Shown here in pieces: positions 1-12,820 of a stretch of DNA of 64,000 bases. Where the stretch lies: NCBI GenBank assembly GCA_022747635.1, contig JAKTNV010000061.1:1999501-2063500 (forward strand), in the 5' to 3' direction. The notes beneath the pieces are model-generated. The model was not told the origin of the DNA. It saw nothing but the letters and a program-made list of their open reading frames with translations, and searched no databases. Made by a program: the position numbers and the translations under genes. Position 1 is the first letter of the stretch. Every line of letters starts with the position of its first letter. Source of the stretch: Hetaerina americana (taxonomy: Eukaryota > Arthropoda > Insecta > Odonata > Calopterygidae).

Positions 1-1430
1 AGGGGAATAAAGATTTAATCTTTAATAGAATGGACCAGGACTATTTCTAATGCATATCGTCTGATAATTCTCCACTGAATCAATTCGGGGTTTCTTCCTC
101 CGGGGAAAGTGCTTTGGCACTTAGGCAAAATTATTTGAGGGTTATTTTTGTGTGAACGTCGCGATCATGAATTGACTGCAATGCACGGAATAGTAGATAT
201 TTTTTCTCGATGGAGTTTGCAAAAATTGCAATAACGTACACAGTAGGATAATGAGCAAACACGCTCCTTTGAGCTGATCTTAAAATCATTTTCAACCTAC
301 TTTCACTACTTACAAGAATACCGATTAAATCGGGCACTGGTTTGTAGGTCTTTTAAAATTAATATGTCCTACGCAAATACACCGTCTTAAGTGTTTCTGA
401 AAACTTTTTCTGGCTCATGAAATATATGAGAAATATAAAACTCCTTATCATAGCTACTCGTTATACTGCTTATGGCAGATGTCTATGTATATAAATCTTG
501 CCTAAAATTCTATTATCCTAAGTTAGGCTTTTGATGAATACACAAGAAGAAATGAGTGATGCATATACGAACCAATCTAACCTTTTCACAATAGTGCCTG
601 AACCGATATATAAAATAGTTAGTAGTGTTTTTTTTCTATCAACTTCTGCTAACTTTCAAATCACTTAACTTTATATAGTACCAAGCAATCGTGAGAAAAG
701 TCATGAGCGCCAGAAAGGAATTAATTGCATTCCCCTTTGACGATACGATACCAGTTCAGCTAGTCTCCAAACTGTATAACAAATGTTTTCGAAATACATT
801 CCCCTTAGTGGGCAAAATAATCGCTAATGGTACATGATGACTAAATACGTGAAGCAATATTATTTTTTTAAAAGTCACTTTACCGGTAATATATAATGCC
901 GGCATTCGACATATTCAATCTTGAGACTCAAGACTTTATTTGCACACATTTTCCGGTGTAGAAATATAAAGACAGGAAAACAACCTACTCTTTCATCAAA
1001 TACGACAGTAAATTATGTGATGGGATGATAAAATGAAAAGAAGTATATTCTTAACGTCTCTTTTGAATGCGAATTTTCTGCGAATGATATATGACTTACA
1101 AGCAAGCACCCGTACGGTAGTTTATTCAGTGAATGTAGTCAGCTCCGCGTGACTTCCGCAAGACCTTTGGAACTATTATTAGATGTCTTGAAGTCTTCTT
1201 AATTTGTATTCAAGTGATGTATCTTATTTTCTCTTCCATTTTGTTTAGGAATTATCAATAACAAATTTTCTCTTCGACCTGGAGCTCACTGTCAATTATA
1301 TTCGATAAGGAGCTGCCGTCCCTCTCGGATTATTATTCATTGTAGGGATCGTCCTAGTTCGACCACAGAGGAAATTCCACAGAAAGCCGTAATATACGAG
1401 TGTGCCATAAGTTGGTCGATGGGACGGAGG
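1..1430. other. AT-rich noncoding stretch
   Basis: AT-rich unique-looking sequence. Open frames are short and have no recognisable domain. I see no transposon end, tRNA-like box or tandem repeat here. Confidence 0.4.
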
Positions 1431-1489
1431 AATGCATTTAATATTTTTTTCATTTCGCGTGCCGAAATTGGCAGCACTGTTTGGAGTTT

Positions 1490-1860
1490 GTACGACGCGG
1501 GTTCGCTACCAAGTGGTCAGAGGGGGAAACAGAAGGAGGGCGGGGGGTAGACATCGGGAGAGGGAGAGGCGAAGTGGGGGAAGTTGTTTGTGCGTGAGTG
1601 GAAGGGGGTTGAAGGGGGTGGGAGCGACTGGGGAGGAAGGGTGGAAGGGAGGTTGGCGGTGGGCGTGGCCGTTGCTATGGTGATGGATGGATAACTGACC
1701 TCAGAGCTCTCGGCGGTTAATGATCCTGCGGCTCGTCAAGCCATTAGCGATAGTTATCCTTCGCTCCCCTTCGCCCACACCACCCCCCTCCCCCTTCACC
1801 CCCGTTGAGGCCCCAAACCCCCTTGCCCGGCCCCGGCAAAAGGAAAAAAAACACCATCCA
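1490..1860. other. GC-rich, strand-biased patch
   Basis: Purine/G-rich on the plus strand up to about 1665, then C-rich from about 1765. A mixed core in between contains several TAAT/TTAATG words. An 83-codon frame starting at 1432 is a by-product of stop-codon scarcity in G-rich sequence (low-complexity Arg/Gly/Trp). Possible regulatory patch; function unknown. Confidence 0.35.
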
Positions 1861-1939
1861 CCGCGAAGGAGGCCCCCACGAATGCATTTAAATTAAAAAT
1901 TAAGAACTCATGAAGTCAAACAATCCCTACTTAATTGCC

Positions 1940-2290
1940 AGGCGGAGAGAGAGAGAGCGAGCTAGGAGGGTGGAGGGGGTTTGGAAGAGAAGTTGGAAGA
2001 GAGAGTGGAGGGGAAGGCAGGAGCAGAAGGGAACAGGATTAGGAAGGACTTGATCGGAGGCAGAGAGAGGGCGCAGAGCAGACATTCCATACACGTGAAC
2101 GCATAAAACTCGGGAGCATGGCGTAATGGGAATATTCATGTCGCGAAAAATATATTTATATCAATGCTATCCGGTGGAAACTACAAAGATGGCGGAAGCG
2201 CGCAATAATCGAGTTTGGAGCGGGACTTGGACTCGGGAGGAGAAAGGACGGCGGATTTGAAGAGAAGGGGACAGCGGGAGAGGATGTGGA
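1940..2290. other. Purine-rich patch with AGATGGCGG word
   Basis: GA-rich sequence from about 1940 to 2070, including a short (GA)n run near 1943. It is followed at 2188-2196 by AGATGGCGG, which resembles the shared core of YY1/CTCF-type sites. No gene recognised. Confidence 0.3.
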
Positions 2291-3035
2291 ATGATGGGAG
2301 AGAAAGAAATCTCATTAAATCAGCCAGGAAAATCATGGACTCGTTTCATACGCCATGAGATTCGACTGTCATAGCCATGAAATGGGCGTCGTGGAACAAA
2401 GAGCTGTTAAGAGGAAAGATGTCCGCTTCTAAATACTTCGTTCACAAGATAAGCAATATTAGTGAATTTCAGGCTTAATTAAATCTTATTTATTAACTTA
2501 GTATTCATGTTCTCTTATTTTTTCATTTGGCGACATTAAATAGGTATTTATTTCAAACAGATGTTTCGAGTACCTTTTTCAAGTAGTTATTGTTGATAAT
2601 TCAGTAATGATTGCAACTTTGTTTTGAGTGAAAAGAGATAAAAATGAATTTTGTAATGGGAAAGAGTTAATTTTTTTAGAGGGTTAAATGCATTTTCTTG
2701 TATTTAAAATTGAGTTGGTATTCATTTGGAAAGCGATACCTTGATCACCTATAGTCAGTGTTAACGAGTCAGCCAAGCCTCTGATCACCGAGAGCGTGCT
2801 ATTTTAGCTCTTGTACAAGTATTATAATGTCGGTCACCTTTCCTGCAAACATAATTTGTATGTTTTGACATTAAACATATGTTATATTGCTTTTTTAGCA
2901 ATGGTAGTTGGTCTAAATGTTTTATGATTAGAAACTGAGGAAGGAATAGAAAACACACCAACATGTAGGATTCAATTAAGGGAGAAAGCAAGTATACGAA
3001 ATTGTAGAAATGTTCATTGCTTTGTCAGGTGAAAG
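2291..3035. other. AT-rich noncoding stretch
   Basis: No recognisable gene or repeat. Short frames only. Confidence 0.35.
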
Positions 3036-3120
3036 CTTATGTTTTGCTAGGAGAGATAAAAGAACTGCAATTTTATTCAGCCTTTGTCCATGAAAAACCT
3101 ACCTTAAGCGGTAGTTTATC
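3036..3120 (+). repeat. 3' UTR remnant of RTE-type LINE
   Basis: A stretch beginning TATGTTTTGCTAGG and ending AACCTACCTTAAGCGGTAG aligns by eye, in order, with the 3' UTR end of the RTE copies at 18060-18138 and 44245-44322 (TGTTTTGCTAGG ... AACCTACCTTGACCGGTAG). Only the last ~85 bp are kept, as expected of a heavily 5'-truncated insertion. The middle is diverged. Confidence 0.6.
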
Positions 3121-4705
3121 AAATTATGGTCATGTAAAGGAAGGACATCGTTTTGTCATTACGTAAATGCGATTAGAAGCTAAAATCTATAGTTTTCAGC
3201 AGTAAATGCCTTTTTTTCAAATAGACAACCAAAAGACACAATTTCACTGATTGACTGTAGAAACATCCTCTTAAGAAATATATGCACGTTGATTCAACAT
3301 TCACTTTTCTCCTTGATACATCTCTTGAATTATTTCGTTTCCTACTTGTATATTTGATTTTACTTGACCGACGTGGGTGCTTTTGCTTTGGCGTGGTACA
3401 TAAACGCAGTCAATATTAATTTCCTTGGCTGGTCGTAATGACGACACTTGATTCAGTAATGATTATTTAGTTTGGCACGATCACAATTTATTTTTCTTCC
3501 GTGTGGCCATAATGACGGCCATTGATACCGTGATGACGTTCTAAGAAAAAATATGGGTCCCTTTTTCCGTGTAGTTTTCTATTTCCTTACCATATAATCA
3601 ATTAGAACTAATACCGCATTATGGTTCTGTTCTTAAGGCAGCAGATAAATGGAAACCTTCGTTAAATTACATTTAAACTGCGGGGAAATCAATGTATCTG
3701 TGTTGCATCAATGAGGGCGTTCTTCTTGTGGGGCGGTGGTTTTTCATCATTACCTGCGATGCCGTGACAGTGCAAGTTCTGCCTAGTTATTTTTCCGCGA
3801 GGCATTTCGCTTAATGGAGCTCTGTTTCTCTTCCATAGATGCTATATCTTTATCGCTAATCACCTGCTTTGGGTGCCGTCATCATTGTGGTCTGCATATT
3901 CTGAAGTCTAAACTGGTGGATCGAATTGCTTAATTATCATTTCGTATTTAAAACGAAACGATATTTTCCTGCGTCGTAACTGTAATTTCAAAGTATATAT
4001 GTTTCAGCACCGCCATCGTATTAACGTCGCAATACGCGTATCCAAAAAGTTATTTAAATCGTGATTTTATCGAGTTAATTTCTTACCTTTTCATGTTTTA
4101 AGGTGCGGCTAGCTAACTAATCCCAAAACCGCGATAGCTTTGATTTGCCATGCCTGCGGGTTTCCGACACAGAGAACAGTGTCCTCGTCCTCTCCTCAAC
4201 GGTTGAATGCTTGAAAATGATGGGAGGAGAGACATGTTTGAATTCGGGGTGGGTAATTCCCGTGCTACAAGAATATATCCTTGCGCTCAAGTTTCCGTGA
4301 AATTATTATCCATCGCGCCAAGAGTCAGTAAACAACCCGGCGGTGGGTTTGATAGCCGAGCGTGGCGCTCCAAATTGCACAAAACCCGGCGGCGTTGGAA
4401 AATTCACGCATCCAGGTAGTTTCTTTCACATTTTACCCGGTTTCTCAGAAATTTAAAGTAATCAGGAAATGACACACAATTGGATTTCCCCTTGAATATC
4501 CAAATAATGCATCATCCTTTCTAACCTCGGACACTCCAGTCAGAAGTTGAAATTTCCAATCCATCGGCCACCTCTTCACCCTTGTCATTCATTATCCACT
4601 GTGAAACAATAGAAGTATCGAAATGAATTCATAGAGACCTTTTTAATCTTTGGGGAATTTGGGTGCTAGTCGAAGTATCTGCTTTCCCCACAAAACTCGC
4701 TGACT
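3121..4705. other. Noncoding stretch, nothing recognised
   Basis: Mostly AT-rich. A slightly GC-richer piece around 4150-4420 (with CCCGGCGG words) could be a short conserved or regulatory segment, but nothing identifies it. Confidence 0.3.
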
Positions 4706-4760
4706 CCATCTACATCTTCATCTGCAAGTCGCCTAATGGATGTGTGACATGTCGGTCGGA
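4706..4760 (-). repeat. CR1/L2-like LINE 3'-end block (minus)
   Basis: CATCTACAT followed by CTGCAAGTCGCC and GGATGTGTGACAT is a diverged copy of the recurring block CCTGCAAGCCACC...GGTGTGTGGCAG seen elsewhere in the window. In insect genomes this block lies at the 3' end of a CR1/L2-like LINE, read here on the minus strand. Only the short terminal block is recognisable. Confidence 0.4.
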
Positions 4761-7700
4761 CGGAAAATGTCATCGGTTATCAGAGTAAGAGGTCATAAGA
4801 GGTAGTAAATGGCATTCTGGATGTTCATTTTGTTGTAATTGATATTAATTACTTGTGCAGTTTCGAATTTAGTCAGTTAAATTGATTTCATGAACGAAAT
4901 AAACTGATAAGTATTTTTTTTATTCTCCGAAATCTTCTTTTTATTTTCCGACCCAGGTTTAAACTTACAGAAATTTCATAGTGCATAGGTTGGAAAATAA
5001 GAAAAATATTCTTACGGTATTCAACACATTTATTTCATTCATAAATTCAGAAACCACAAAGTCACGACAGAAAATATCAAGTTTTAAATTGATTCCTCAT
5101 TTCAATCGTTTCCGCAGTCAATATGATGCTTTCACTTTTCGCTGTGGTCTCTCATGCGTAATATTTATTTCTTGTGACTGCATTAAACTAGAATGAGTTG
5201 TATTTATCTGACATCTTAAGTTGTGTATGAAATTTTCGCGCTTCCAATGTGTCACAACTTCGTTCATACTATTGTAATGCGATGATTTCCGTTCGTTTGC
5301 ACGATTCTACGCTAAACGGGTGTCTTTGGAATCGTGTAGAATTATAATGAAGGACTCTCTCTCGTTGAAATCTCCTCCACGGCTTTGGGCGCTTCCTGGG
5401 GTTGACTGTGAATGATACCGACCAAGGACCATTTAACCTCACCGCAATACCTTTTTCAATCTCTTAAACTGTCTTCAGCCTGTCAAGTTTTGCATTAGCT
5501 TTGGGCAGCATATTTTGGCGATATGAAAGGCTCCACTAATGAAAGATTATTTTCTTACAATTAGTGTTATTTTTCACTAATTCCTTCGATGCATTCGCAT
5601 AAGGTTCGCGGGAAAGTGTAGAATGACAATTTTTATTGCTCTTCGATTTGAAAACGCCACCTGAAAAACTGAGGAAAACTATTGTCGCCTACATTTGCAT
5701 TTTGTCATTCAATCTCCAACGAGGAAGTGGGGCATTGGGTATTTACACTCGCCAATAATAGTAGCGAATTAGAGTAATTGGTGATTATAAACCACCAATA
5801 AAATTTTATTTTTGAGAGCAAAGAATCATCACTCGTAATGTTTCCTGTCAAATTATTTACCAACTGTGCGAGGGAAATATTATTTCTTGAATACGACATT
5901 CAACTCCTGAAAGTGTCCTATAGCATAAAATTTTAAAACAAAAAGCTTTGCAGTGGATATTACATTGTTCAATAAATTTATATTTTCTTTTTTTCTGCCA
6001 CAAAAACGCTGCAAATTAGATATTTGGCCTTAGCAATGCGCAGTAAAACATATTCACAATTTTGTATCATTAGAATTTTAATTTTAAAAATGAACCCGGC
6101 ACAATCTGTTCCTCAAGCTTTATAATATTTCTGCGTCAATTATCTCGATACATTTTGAACAAACTATTATGAACATCTAGATTGTCAGCAATTCGATATC
6201 TCCTTTGGTATTTTACTTAACGAAGAGGAATAATAATGCTATTTCTAATATGTTCATCCTATTCAATGTAATTCGTGATTTTTCTAATGCTATCTTTAAC
6301 CTCTCACTTTATGAAATAGAACCATTAGAACATTTGTATTTCAATGCGAAAATTGTTTAACTGCAGCCCTTAATTAATTTATTGTAATCCTAACTTCTTC
6401 ACTAGGTCGTCACGCAACTAACAATCCAAACTCCGTCTTTACTTTATTTATTTCACATGATCTCTATCTACAATCTATATACTTAGATTCATCAGTCTAT
6501 ATACTTACTTATACGATCTTAACTTAAATATTCATTTCCATGAAGCCCTCTAAAAATTCATTAACGGTGTCTACATTAACGTCCAAATGGAGTTACTAGT
6601 TCTGTATAACAATTCTAGTTCCATTTTTGTTGGCACTCAATTCGTGACTCAACTAAATGAATGAGAGGAATCCTACATAGCATTCCTTGGGGGTAATCAG
6701 GGTCAACAAATGGACCCTCGGGTATGAGATTGAAAGGGCAAGACGAACTCATTCATCGTAATTGACCCATTTGTCCATTGAAGCGTTGCATTCACCTGAC
6801 CAATCGTTATCAAACTTTAAACAGGTTTTCAGCACTTATGGTTTCCCTGGATCCTATCGAGCAACGGTAAACACTTCGTGTCCAATAAGTGATTCGATCT
6901 TCCGTTAATTGGAATAAAAAAGCATAGAGGAACAAATGAAACGAATGGCTGGGAACTTTGTATTATGTTAGCTAATTTCAACTACTGATAAAATCCACGT
7001 GATAAAATGGTATTTATAAGATCAAGAGTTGAGGATATTTTGAGAAAATATGCGTAAGTTAACAAGAATAATGGCAAAAGAAAGAAGGAATAAAATAGTT
7101 CTTGAAGGAATAAGAATTTATTTGTTTGATATAAAATACTTTTTTTGTTTTCAAATGACGCAGTGACGAGAAAATTCATCACAATGAAACATTTGAGTGG
7201 ATAAGTCGCAAATTCTTTAGGCCTCTGTATGACAAACGTGGGCAGGGTAGCGCCCCAACTTCAATCCTCCTTTTTCTTGACACTTCAACTGAGAATGCTC
7301 ATTTTATAAAATTAATATTCGAATATTTTCAAGCTAGAAAATAGAACAAACTTAGCTGTGTTCAGTTTTAAGACAAAATCATCTATATAATAAAATAGCA
7401 TTCAACGTAATATACAGTTTACTCAATTTTAATCAATTTTAAACGACACTGAAAATTTCAATTACCTAGGGATTGCAAAGATTGCTGTTGCAAAATTAGC
7501 TAGAGATCCCGTTGCCGCGTAATAGCTATTCCGTTACCTCGCTAATTATTTTCCCTAGACCGTGAAATGATGCAAATTTATTCTTTAATGATACGCTAAT
7601 TTATGAATTAACTCTGAAAAAGGGTCCGTGTTATTTCGTATGCATGAAAATTGTTGCGTAGGGAAAATTTCACGCTCTTTGAGAACAGTGTAATGGTTCT

Positions 7701-8010
7701 TTAAGTGCAGCGATCCCGTTACCATGCCACTAGGGAGAGGATTATGATTATAATTTTTGCTCTTGAAAGCTCCGGTAATCAAATTCTCCAAGATGATTCT
7801 CGAGGGAAATTTTTAATTCCCAGAGTGCATGAGGATTCAGGCATAGCCTAGAACGATGTTAAAGATTTTTGACGAAACTTTTGATTTGCTTTAAAAAACC
7901 TGAGTTTCCCTGAACGGAAATCTACGAGCCTGCAGAGAAAATCTAGGAATAACTGGTGACGGCATGAGTTCACGAGCGTGTACTCTTTGAAGTATGCCGT
8001 CCACCAAGCT
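4761..8010. other. AT-rich noncoding stretch
   Basis: About 3.2 kb of AT-rich sequence with no domain-bearing frame. The word TCTATATACTTA occurs twice around 6474-6510 in an AT-rich pocket. No gene, transposon end or RNA gene recognised. Confidence 0.35.
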
Positions 8011-8291
8011 AGTAGTAGTGGTATTTAGGGGAGGCGACTGACAGTTAAGGTCGTTTGCGTCATAGGGGATTGACAGGAAAGGATGAAGGGTGGAGAGAAA
8101 CCCGACGTCGGCATTAGCCTACTCTTTACGAAAGGTGCCAAGGGGTTCGCAGCTTAACGTCCCATCCAACGGACGGCGTACTCACTCAAAGTGCCATCCA
8201 CAAAGCACCTCATGCAGGGACCGAGATACCACTAAAAAATATTCAACACTGCCGGGATTTGAACCCGGGTGGGAAGCCAGTACCGTGGCCC
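8011..8291 (-). mobile_element. tRNA-derived SINE, copy 1
   Basis: This segment matches 45941-46240 almost end to end, at roughly 80-85% by eye. Read on the minus strand it starts with a tRNA-like head; its B-box-like sequence reads CCCGGGTTCAAATCCC. It continues through a ~200-bp unrelated body and ends in CCTAAATACCACTACTACT, a short (ACT)n tail. A tRNA head, unique body and simple-repeat tail are the hallmarks of a SINE. This copy lacks about 8 bp beside the B box present in the other copy, and its A-box end is eroded. A 95-codon plus-strand frame across it is not a gene. Confidence 0.75.
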
Positions 8292-9084
8292 CTTCTAAGT
8301 TTCCCCCTGATAACTGTGGACCAAATGATGCAGTGGTGAATATTAAACGAAATTATTTCTCTTCAGTTAGGCTTTAGATGTACGAAAACATGTTAGATAT
8401 ATATTATAAATACAGTAATGTTATGAAATTGATGGTACAAGAGTTTTGAGTCGATTAATTCCAATATTAAATGAAAATATAAAATATTTTAATATTTTGC
8501 GCTCGGAGGGTGTACTGTCCTATAAAGTAGAAGACTAGAGCCACTTTATTAGCAAAATGCCATTAGTCAATCGACTATTACTAGAGTCAACACATTTATT
8601 CACCTTTTGATGTAACACGATATCAATTCAAAAACCAACGAATTTTTAATGTGTTGATGTGTTATTCTATGAATGCTGAATTACACTCTATGTATTTACT
8701 GTTGGATGCCACTCATGCCAACCTAATATGCTGTACTTCTTCTTAGACATCTCCAAAGCTCAAAGATTCGCCGGTTGTTCAGGTTATACAAAAACCTACC
8801 TGAAAATTTGAAAATATCAGCCAATTTTCTCGAGTTCAACTATACATACGGTTATATTTCTGCATAAGAAAGCTCGGGACAAGATTTCCTTACAATTCAT
8901 ATTTTTTAGTTAAAATTATCAGAAAATGGAATGACAGACTTAAAAAGACTCCAATGGAAGCATACAATCCTTTCTGTTGCGATTATTTCAGCTTTTCTGT
9001 TCCCATAGTCAAGCCCATAGTCACAAAAATATTGTTTCCTTCTTATTATTCCGTAGTGTAGTGCCCGTGACCTACAAAATGGTA
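8292..9084. other. AT-rich noncoding stretch
   Basis: No recognisable gene or repeat. Confidence 0.35.
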
Positions 9085-9146
9085 AGTAAGTAAAATACAC
9101 TCAACTCACACACACAGTAAGTAAAATACACTACACTCAACTCACA
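9085..9146. repeat. Two-copy ~31-bp tandem duplication
   Basis: TAAGTAAAATACACT...CAACTCACA occurs twice head to tail, at about 9087-9116 and 9118-9146. The copies differ by a small ACTAC insertion in the second and a CA-rich end in the first. Local slippage duplication. Confidence 0.6.
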
Positions 9147-9559
9147 TCTCTAATTACATAATACCATTTCATTAAAGCATTTTTACTGTAATGACTTTGA
9201 CCAAGGGTAAACCACGCGAGGAGGGCAAAAAAAGGTGAGGGAAAATGCTCACTTGGTCAAATTTTGACGGCCATAGATAAAAACACTGTCGTGTTCGTGA
9301 TGACATAAAATTTTCACAGTGAACAGGAAAAGACATAAGGATATAGTCACCGCATGAATTATGAATTAATATCGGCATTTATTAGATTCATTTATGGAGT
9401 GTGTGAAGTGTATCAGGGCTTACAGATTATTTAACGATTTTCGCGAATCCTCTTTCGTACCCGCAATACTTTTTTTGAAATTTCGTAAAGCGTAGTTAGC
9501 GAAAAAAAGCTCAAAAGAAGATTCCAATTTTTGGAGTTGTTTCAGACCTTCCGAATCAC

Positions 9560-10440
9560 GTACATCCATGTCTGCGATACTCTACTGTCATAGTCAAGAG
9601 GTGGTGAGGTGTGACGGCTGCTGCCTGAGGCGAGGAACCCCTCTGAGGGTGCAGTTTCACTCCCAGCGAAGGAGGAGGTTTGACGCGGGTGGTCGGGGAG
9701 ACAAACAAATCTCTCCGGGTCCTCTCATTCAGTTTGAGGCAGGTAAGGAGGGAAGTTGGTGAGGGTTGTGGGTGGGGGTAGGGAGGCAGAGGAAGGTTGC
9801 CATTAGAGGGCACTTGCTAAGGGCTAATCTTTTTCTTCTTCTACCACCCCGTCTCTGCGTGCGTGCGTACTGGTTTGTCTGTGTCATAGCATTGCGACCG
9901 CCCTTTGAAGGCAAACTCCGGCGGCGGCGGCGGTCACATCCTTCCTCCCTCACCCGCCGATCCCCTCTCATTCGCACCGAACCCCGACACAACCCATCCC
10001 CCCCCGTTTCACCACCCTCCGCGCCCCCTGTAAGTCATTGGCGCCACCCGGGTGTCACGCCCGCCCTACCCCACCACTCCAACCCCAATCTCTCCCCGCT
10101 CGAGAGGGTCCCCTCTCATTCATCCACGCCGCTCTGCAATCCTACTTCTCTCTCTCTCTCCCCCCCCCCCTAGGCACCACCCTGCCTAAGACCCTCATCC
10201 CTCTCCCTCTTCTCTACTCATTACGAGCCACCTCCCCCGATTTCCTCGTAACTTCCGCCTCTACCTCCTTCCCTCAGTCGTCGTCCCTGGAAGGAAAGAG
10301 AGGCGATTTCCGCGAAAGGGGACTACTCTCTCGGATGTTCTCCTATTTTTTTCTTCTAACCGGGCCCCCGTTCCTTCTTCGTGCGGCGGGAGGAGGATGG
10401 GCCTCGTTGGACACGCCGTCGCGTCGCCGTCGCTGATATC
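9560..10440. other. GC-rich patch (~0.9 kb), C-rich on plus strand
   Basis: GC-rich and pyrimidine-rich on the plus strand, with a (GGC)n-like run near 9920, a (CT)n run and C10 run near 10145-10170, and a GGTGGCGCCA word (reverse strand) around 10040. Overlapping frames in several phases (for example 9766-10173 and 10038-10436) are Pro/Ser/Arg-rich and mutually overlapping. That is typical of stop-poor composition rather than a gene. Could be a CpG-type or regulatory patch. Confidence 0.4.
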
Positions 10441-10699
10441 CGTCCCCGTGGAATTGAGTGCGAATTGGTCGCACGCGCGGACGTGCAAATCGATGCCGCT
10501 GCAAGTTTACCACCTTCCAACCATATCCATTGACAATACTTTGTGCTCTTTGAGATGCACTGTGGTTTTAAGGTTGGTGACCGTCCCTTGAGGCATCCAT
10601 TATCATCAATGGCAATCTACCGATTAAAAGTTGGTTTTGAACTATCCCTGACAACTACTATGCATGCCTTACGTGACGTACTTATTTGCTTGCAAATTT

Positions 10700-10960
10700 A
10701 CGTAATTCCTTCTCCAATGCTTCATGCTTCCACTCTGCCTTCAATGCGTCTGAAAAACCATTTTTTTTTCTCTCTTCTCCGGTCATCTAACATCGTTCCT
10801 TCTATCGCTAATTGTAACACCACGCTACATCTAAAGATTACCTCCAAAAACTTGCAAACGTCTCCAGCCAAGTTATTTTCTTAACCCTTCTCCATGCCTA
10901 CAGCTTAAATACCTCCTGTCTGCATTCAACTTCTTCCCTCAGACACCAGGCATTAGATCT
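10700..10960 (-). pseudogene. Degenerate RTE LINE C-terminal remnant (minus)
   Basis: The reverse strand translates, with stops, to EVFKL-stop-AWRRVKKITWLET. This aligns with the RTE C-terminal block LEAFEMWVWRRMEKVKWTE of the 14.8-18.1 kb element. The plus strand is accordingly CT-biased. No intact frame; boundaries approximate. Confidence 0.45.
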
Positions 10961-12001
10961 ATTCAGGGTTACTCTCAAATGTTAAACATTCTATTGAACC
11001 GAGAGAACGATAATTTGTGAGTCTAGTTCTCTTGCGATTGGGTGTAATCCATTGGGCACCTTCTCTCGAGAGCTTCTAATAACTTCCATTAACAGCAAAG
11101 AGCACTAATAACAAAACTGCTGACGCTCCTGCATATAAACCCATAGCCATTCAAAGATAGCGGCATTGCGTTACACATTACACTTTCTACATTCGCCTAA
11201 AGAATTTTCCATATTTTCACTCTTCCCAGCCAATGAAACTGTACCGCTCTATATTCCCTAGCTAGATTTCGATGAAGATATATGGGACGGATATAAATTT
11301 TCATTTCAATAACTTAAAGTTGTCCGTAAGTAATAATGTGTACAACATATGGGCATGTAAAAGAGGTGGCAAGTCGTGAAGCTTATTACTGTGTTGAGGT
11401 GATTTCATTTGAAAATTTAACTGATGGAGAACAAAAGATGGCGCTAAAGGAAGGCCCATACGTTCTTCTTCAGTCTTGTCTATCTGCTGTTGATTTTCGT
11501 CCGTGGGAGGGAAAATAGCAACTAAATAAAAGCGTGCTAAAAGAGAAGCGGACAGGGATAGGTAAAACTGATAATTTATGAAACTTAGCCGTTTTATAAA
11601 TTTTCCTCTGGCATAGGTATCCATTATTTTCACAAATTCACGTCTGAAATCATGAAAGTCATCCGTTGGCATACTTTACAATGATATTGCTGTTTTTCTC
11701 TTATGCCACAGCGTCGCCTAGGGTTGCATTTCATCGGCTACCTATTACAAAAGAGACAAAGGTCTCTTTACCCCTTCCCCTTACATGTACATATATCTCC
11801 GGGCTATATTTGTCCTCTGCAAGATTAATACGTGTAAAAGCTGTAATCACGTATCTCTCAGGACAAAGATGGGTTGATTGCAGCCATGTCTTCCCTCCAC
11901 AGTGCTAATTCTCTCACACTCTCTTCTTGGATTTGTTTCTTAGCCTTAATTTTAAGATGAATTCAAAGAAAAAAACATGTGGTGAACATCTTCGTCAAGA
12001 C
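10961..12001. other. AT-rich noncoding stretch with one CTCF-like word
   Basis: No gene recognised. AGATGGCGCT at 11436-11445 matches the core of the arthropod CTCF consensus. Two overlapping frames near 11301-11672 are opposite-strand shadows without domains. Confidence 0.3.
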
Positions 12002-12249
12002 AAAGACGGTCATTACACTTCTTCTGTCTACTTTACTTCTGTTACTTTCCTAAGAAATATATTTTGCCCTAACTACCTGGGTTTTCGACCTTTTAGACTA
12101 TCTTAAAGTGAGTTCATTGTAGATAAAAGACGGCCATCACACTCCTTCTGTCAACTTTACTTCAGTTACTTTCCTAAGAAATATATTTTGCCCAAACTAC
12201 CTGGGTTTTCGACCTTTTAGACTATCTTAAAGTGAGTTCATTGTAGATA
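12002..12249. repeat. 124-bp tandem duplication, two copies
   Basis: Copy 1 (12002-12125) and copy 2 (12126-12249) are adjacent and head to tail. By eye they differ at about six positions over 124 bp, so the duplication is fairly recent. Both contain the phrase CTACCTGGGTTTTCGACC. No coding capacity. Confidence 0.9.
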
Positions 12250-12739
12250 ACTTCAAATTTGGAAAAAAATCTGTAATGAATGAATTGCGTGGAAGAATTT
12301 GCAATGATATCACGATTGTTGTGAAACCGTACTTATCCTTGGTAATAACTTTTCATTGTAAATAATTTCACTATCGCTGCCATCAGTCTCATGTAGAATG
12401 ACGTAATAACCTCATACCTGACGCATTTTCTCGCCTTATATTAGCTGTGATCCACGGACTTCTGCCAGCTGCCAAACCGACACTAACACAAGGCACATTC
12501 ACTTCAAGTAGTGCTCTTTGAATGGCCTTCCTCTCGCTTCTCCTCGACTGATCGAACCCTTCATCTGATGCGATCACCCCTCCAATTTCCACCTACTCCG
12601 CCTTTCGCCCATCTTCCCCTTCGACGACCTTCGGAGGATTTAGCCGTTTTGCGGCAGAATCTCCTCCACACACTCCGGATGTTGGTATCTGGTAACACAC
12701 CTGCCTCCGGAATCCCGACAGAAAACTTCGCTCTCTTCA

Positions 12740-12820
12740 TCGAATGTCCTCAGGATCGAACCATAAGAATCCACACAGTGTCCACGCTCAACGGAGGAGT
12801 CGAACCCGGGGTACTACTGG
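12740..12820 (-). repeat. Possible tRNA-like/SINE fragment (minus)
   Basis: On the minus strand CCCGGGTTCGACTCCTCC is a good match to a tRNA B box, and GGTTCGATCC occurs again ~50 bp further along. No convincing A box is visible, so this may be a SINE fragment or chance. The plus-strand frame 12511-12933 across it has no domain. Confidence 0.25.

Noticed and set aside
8090..8377. 95-codon plus-strand frame
   Set aside because: Lies within the antisense strand of a SINE.
9766..10436. Two overlapping 130-codon plus-strand frames
   Set aside because: Pro/Ser/Arg low complexity in a C-rich patch, overlapping each other and minus frames. Stop scarcity explains them.
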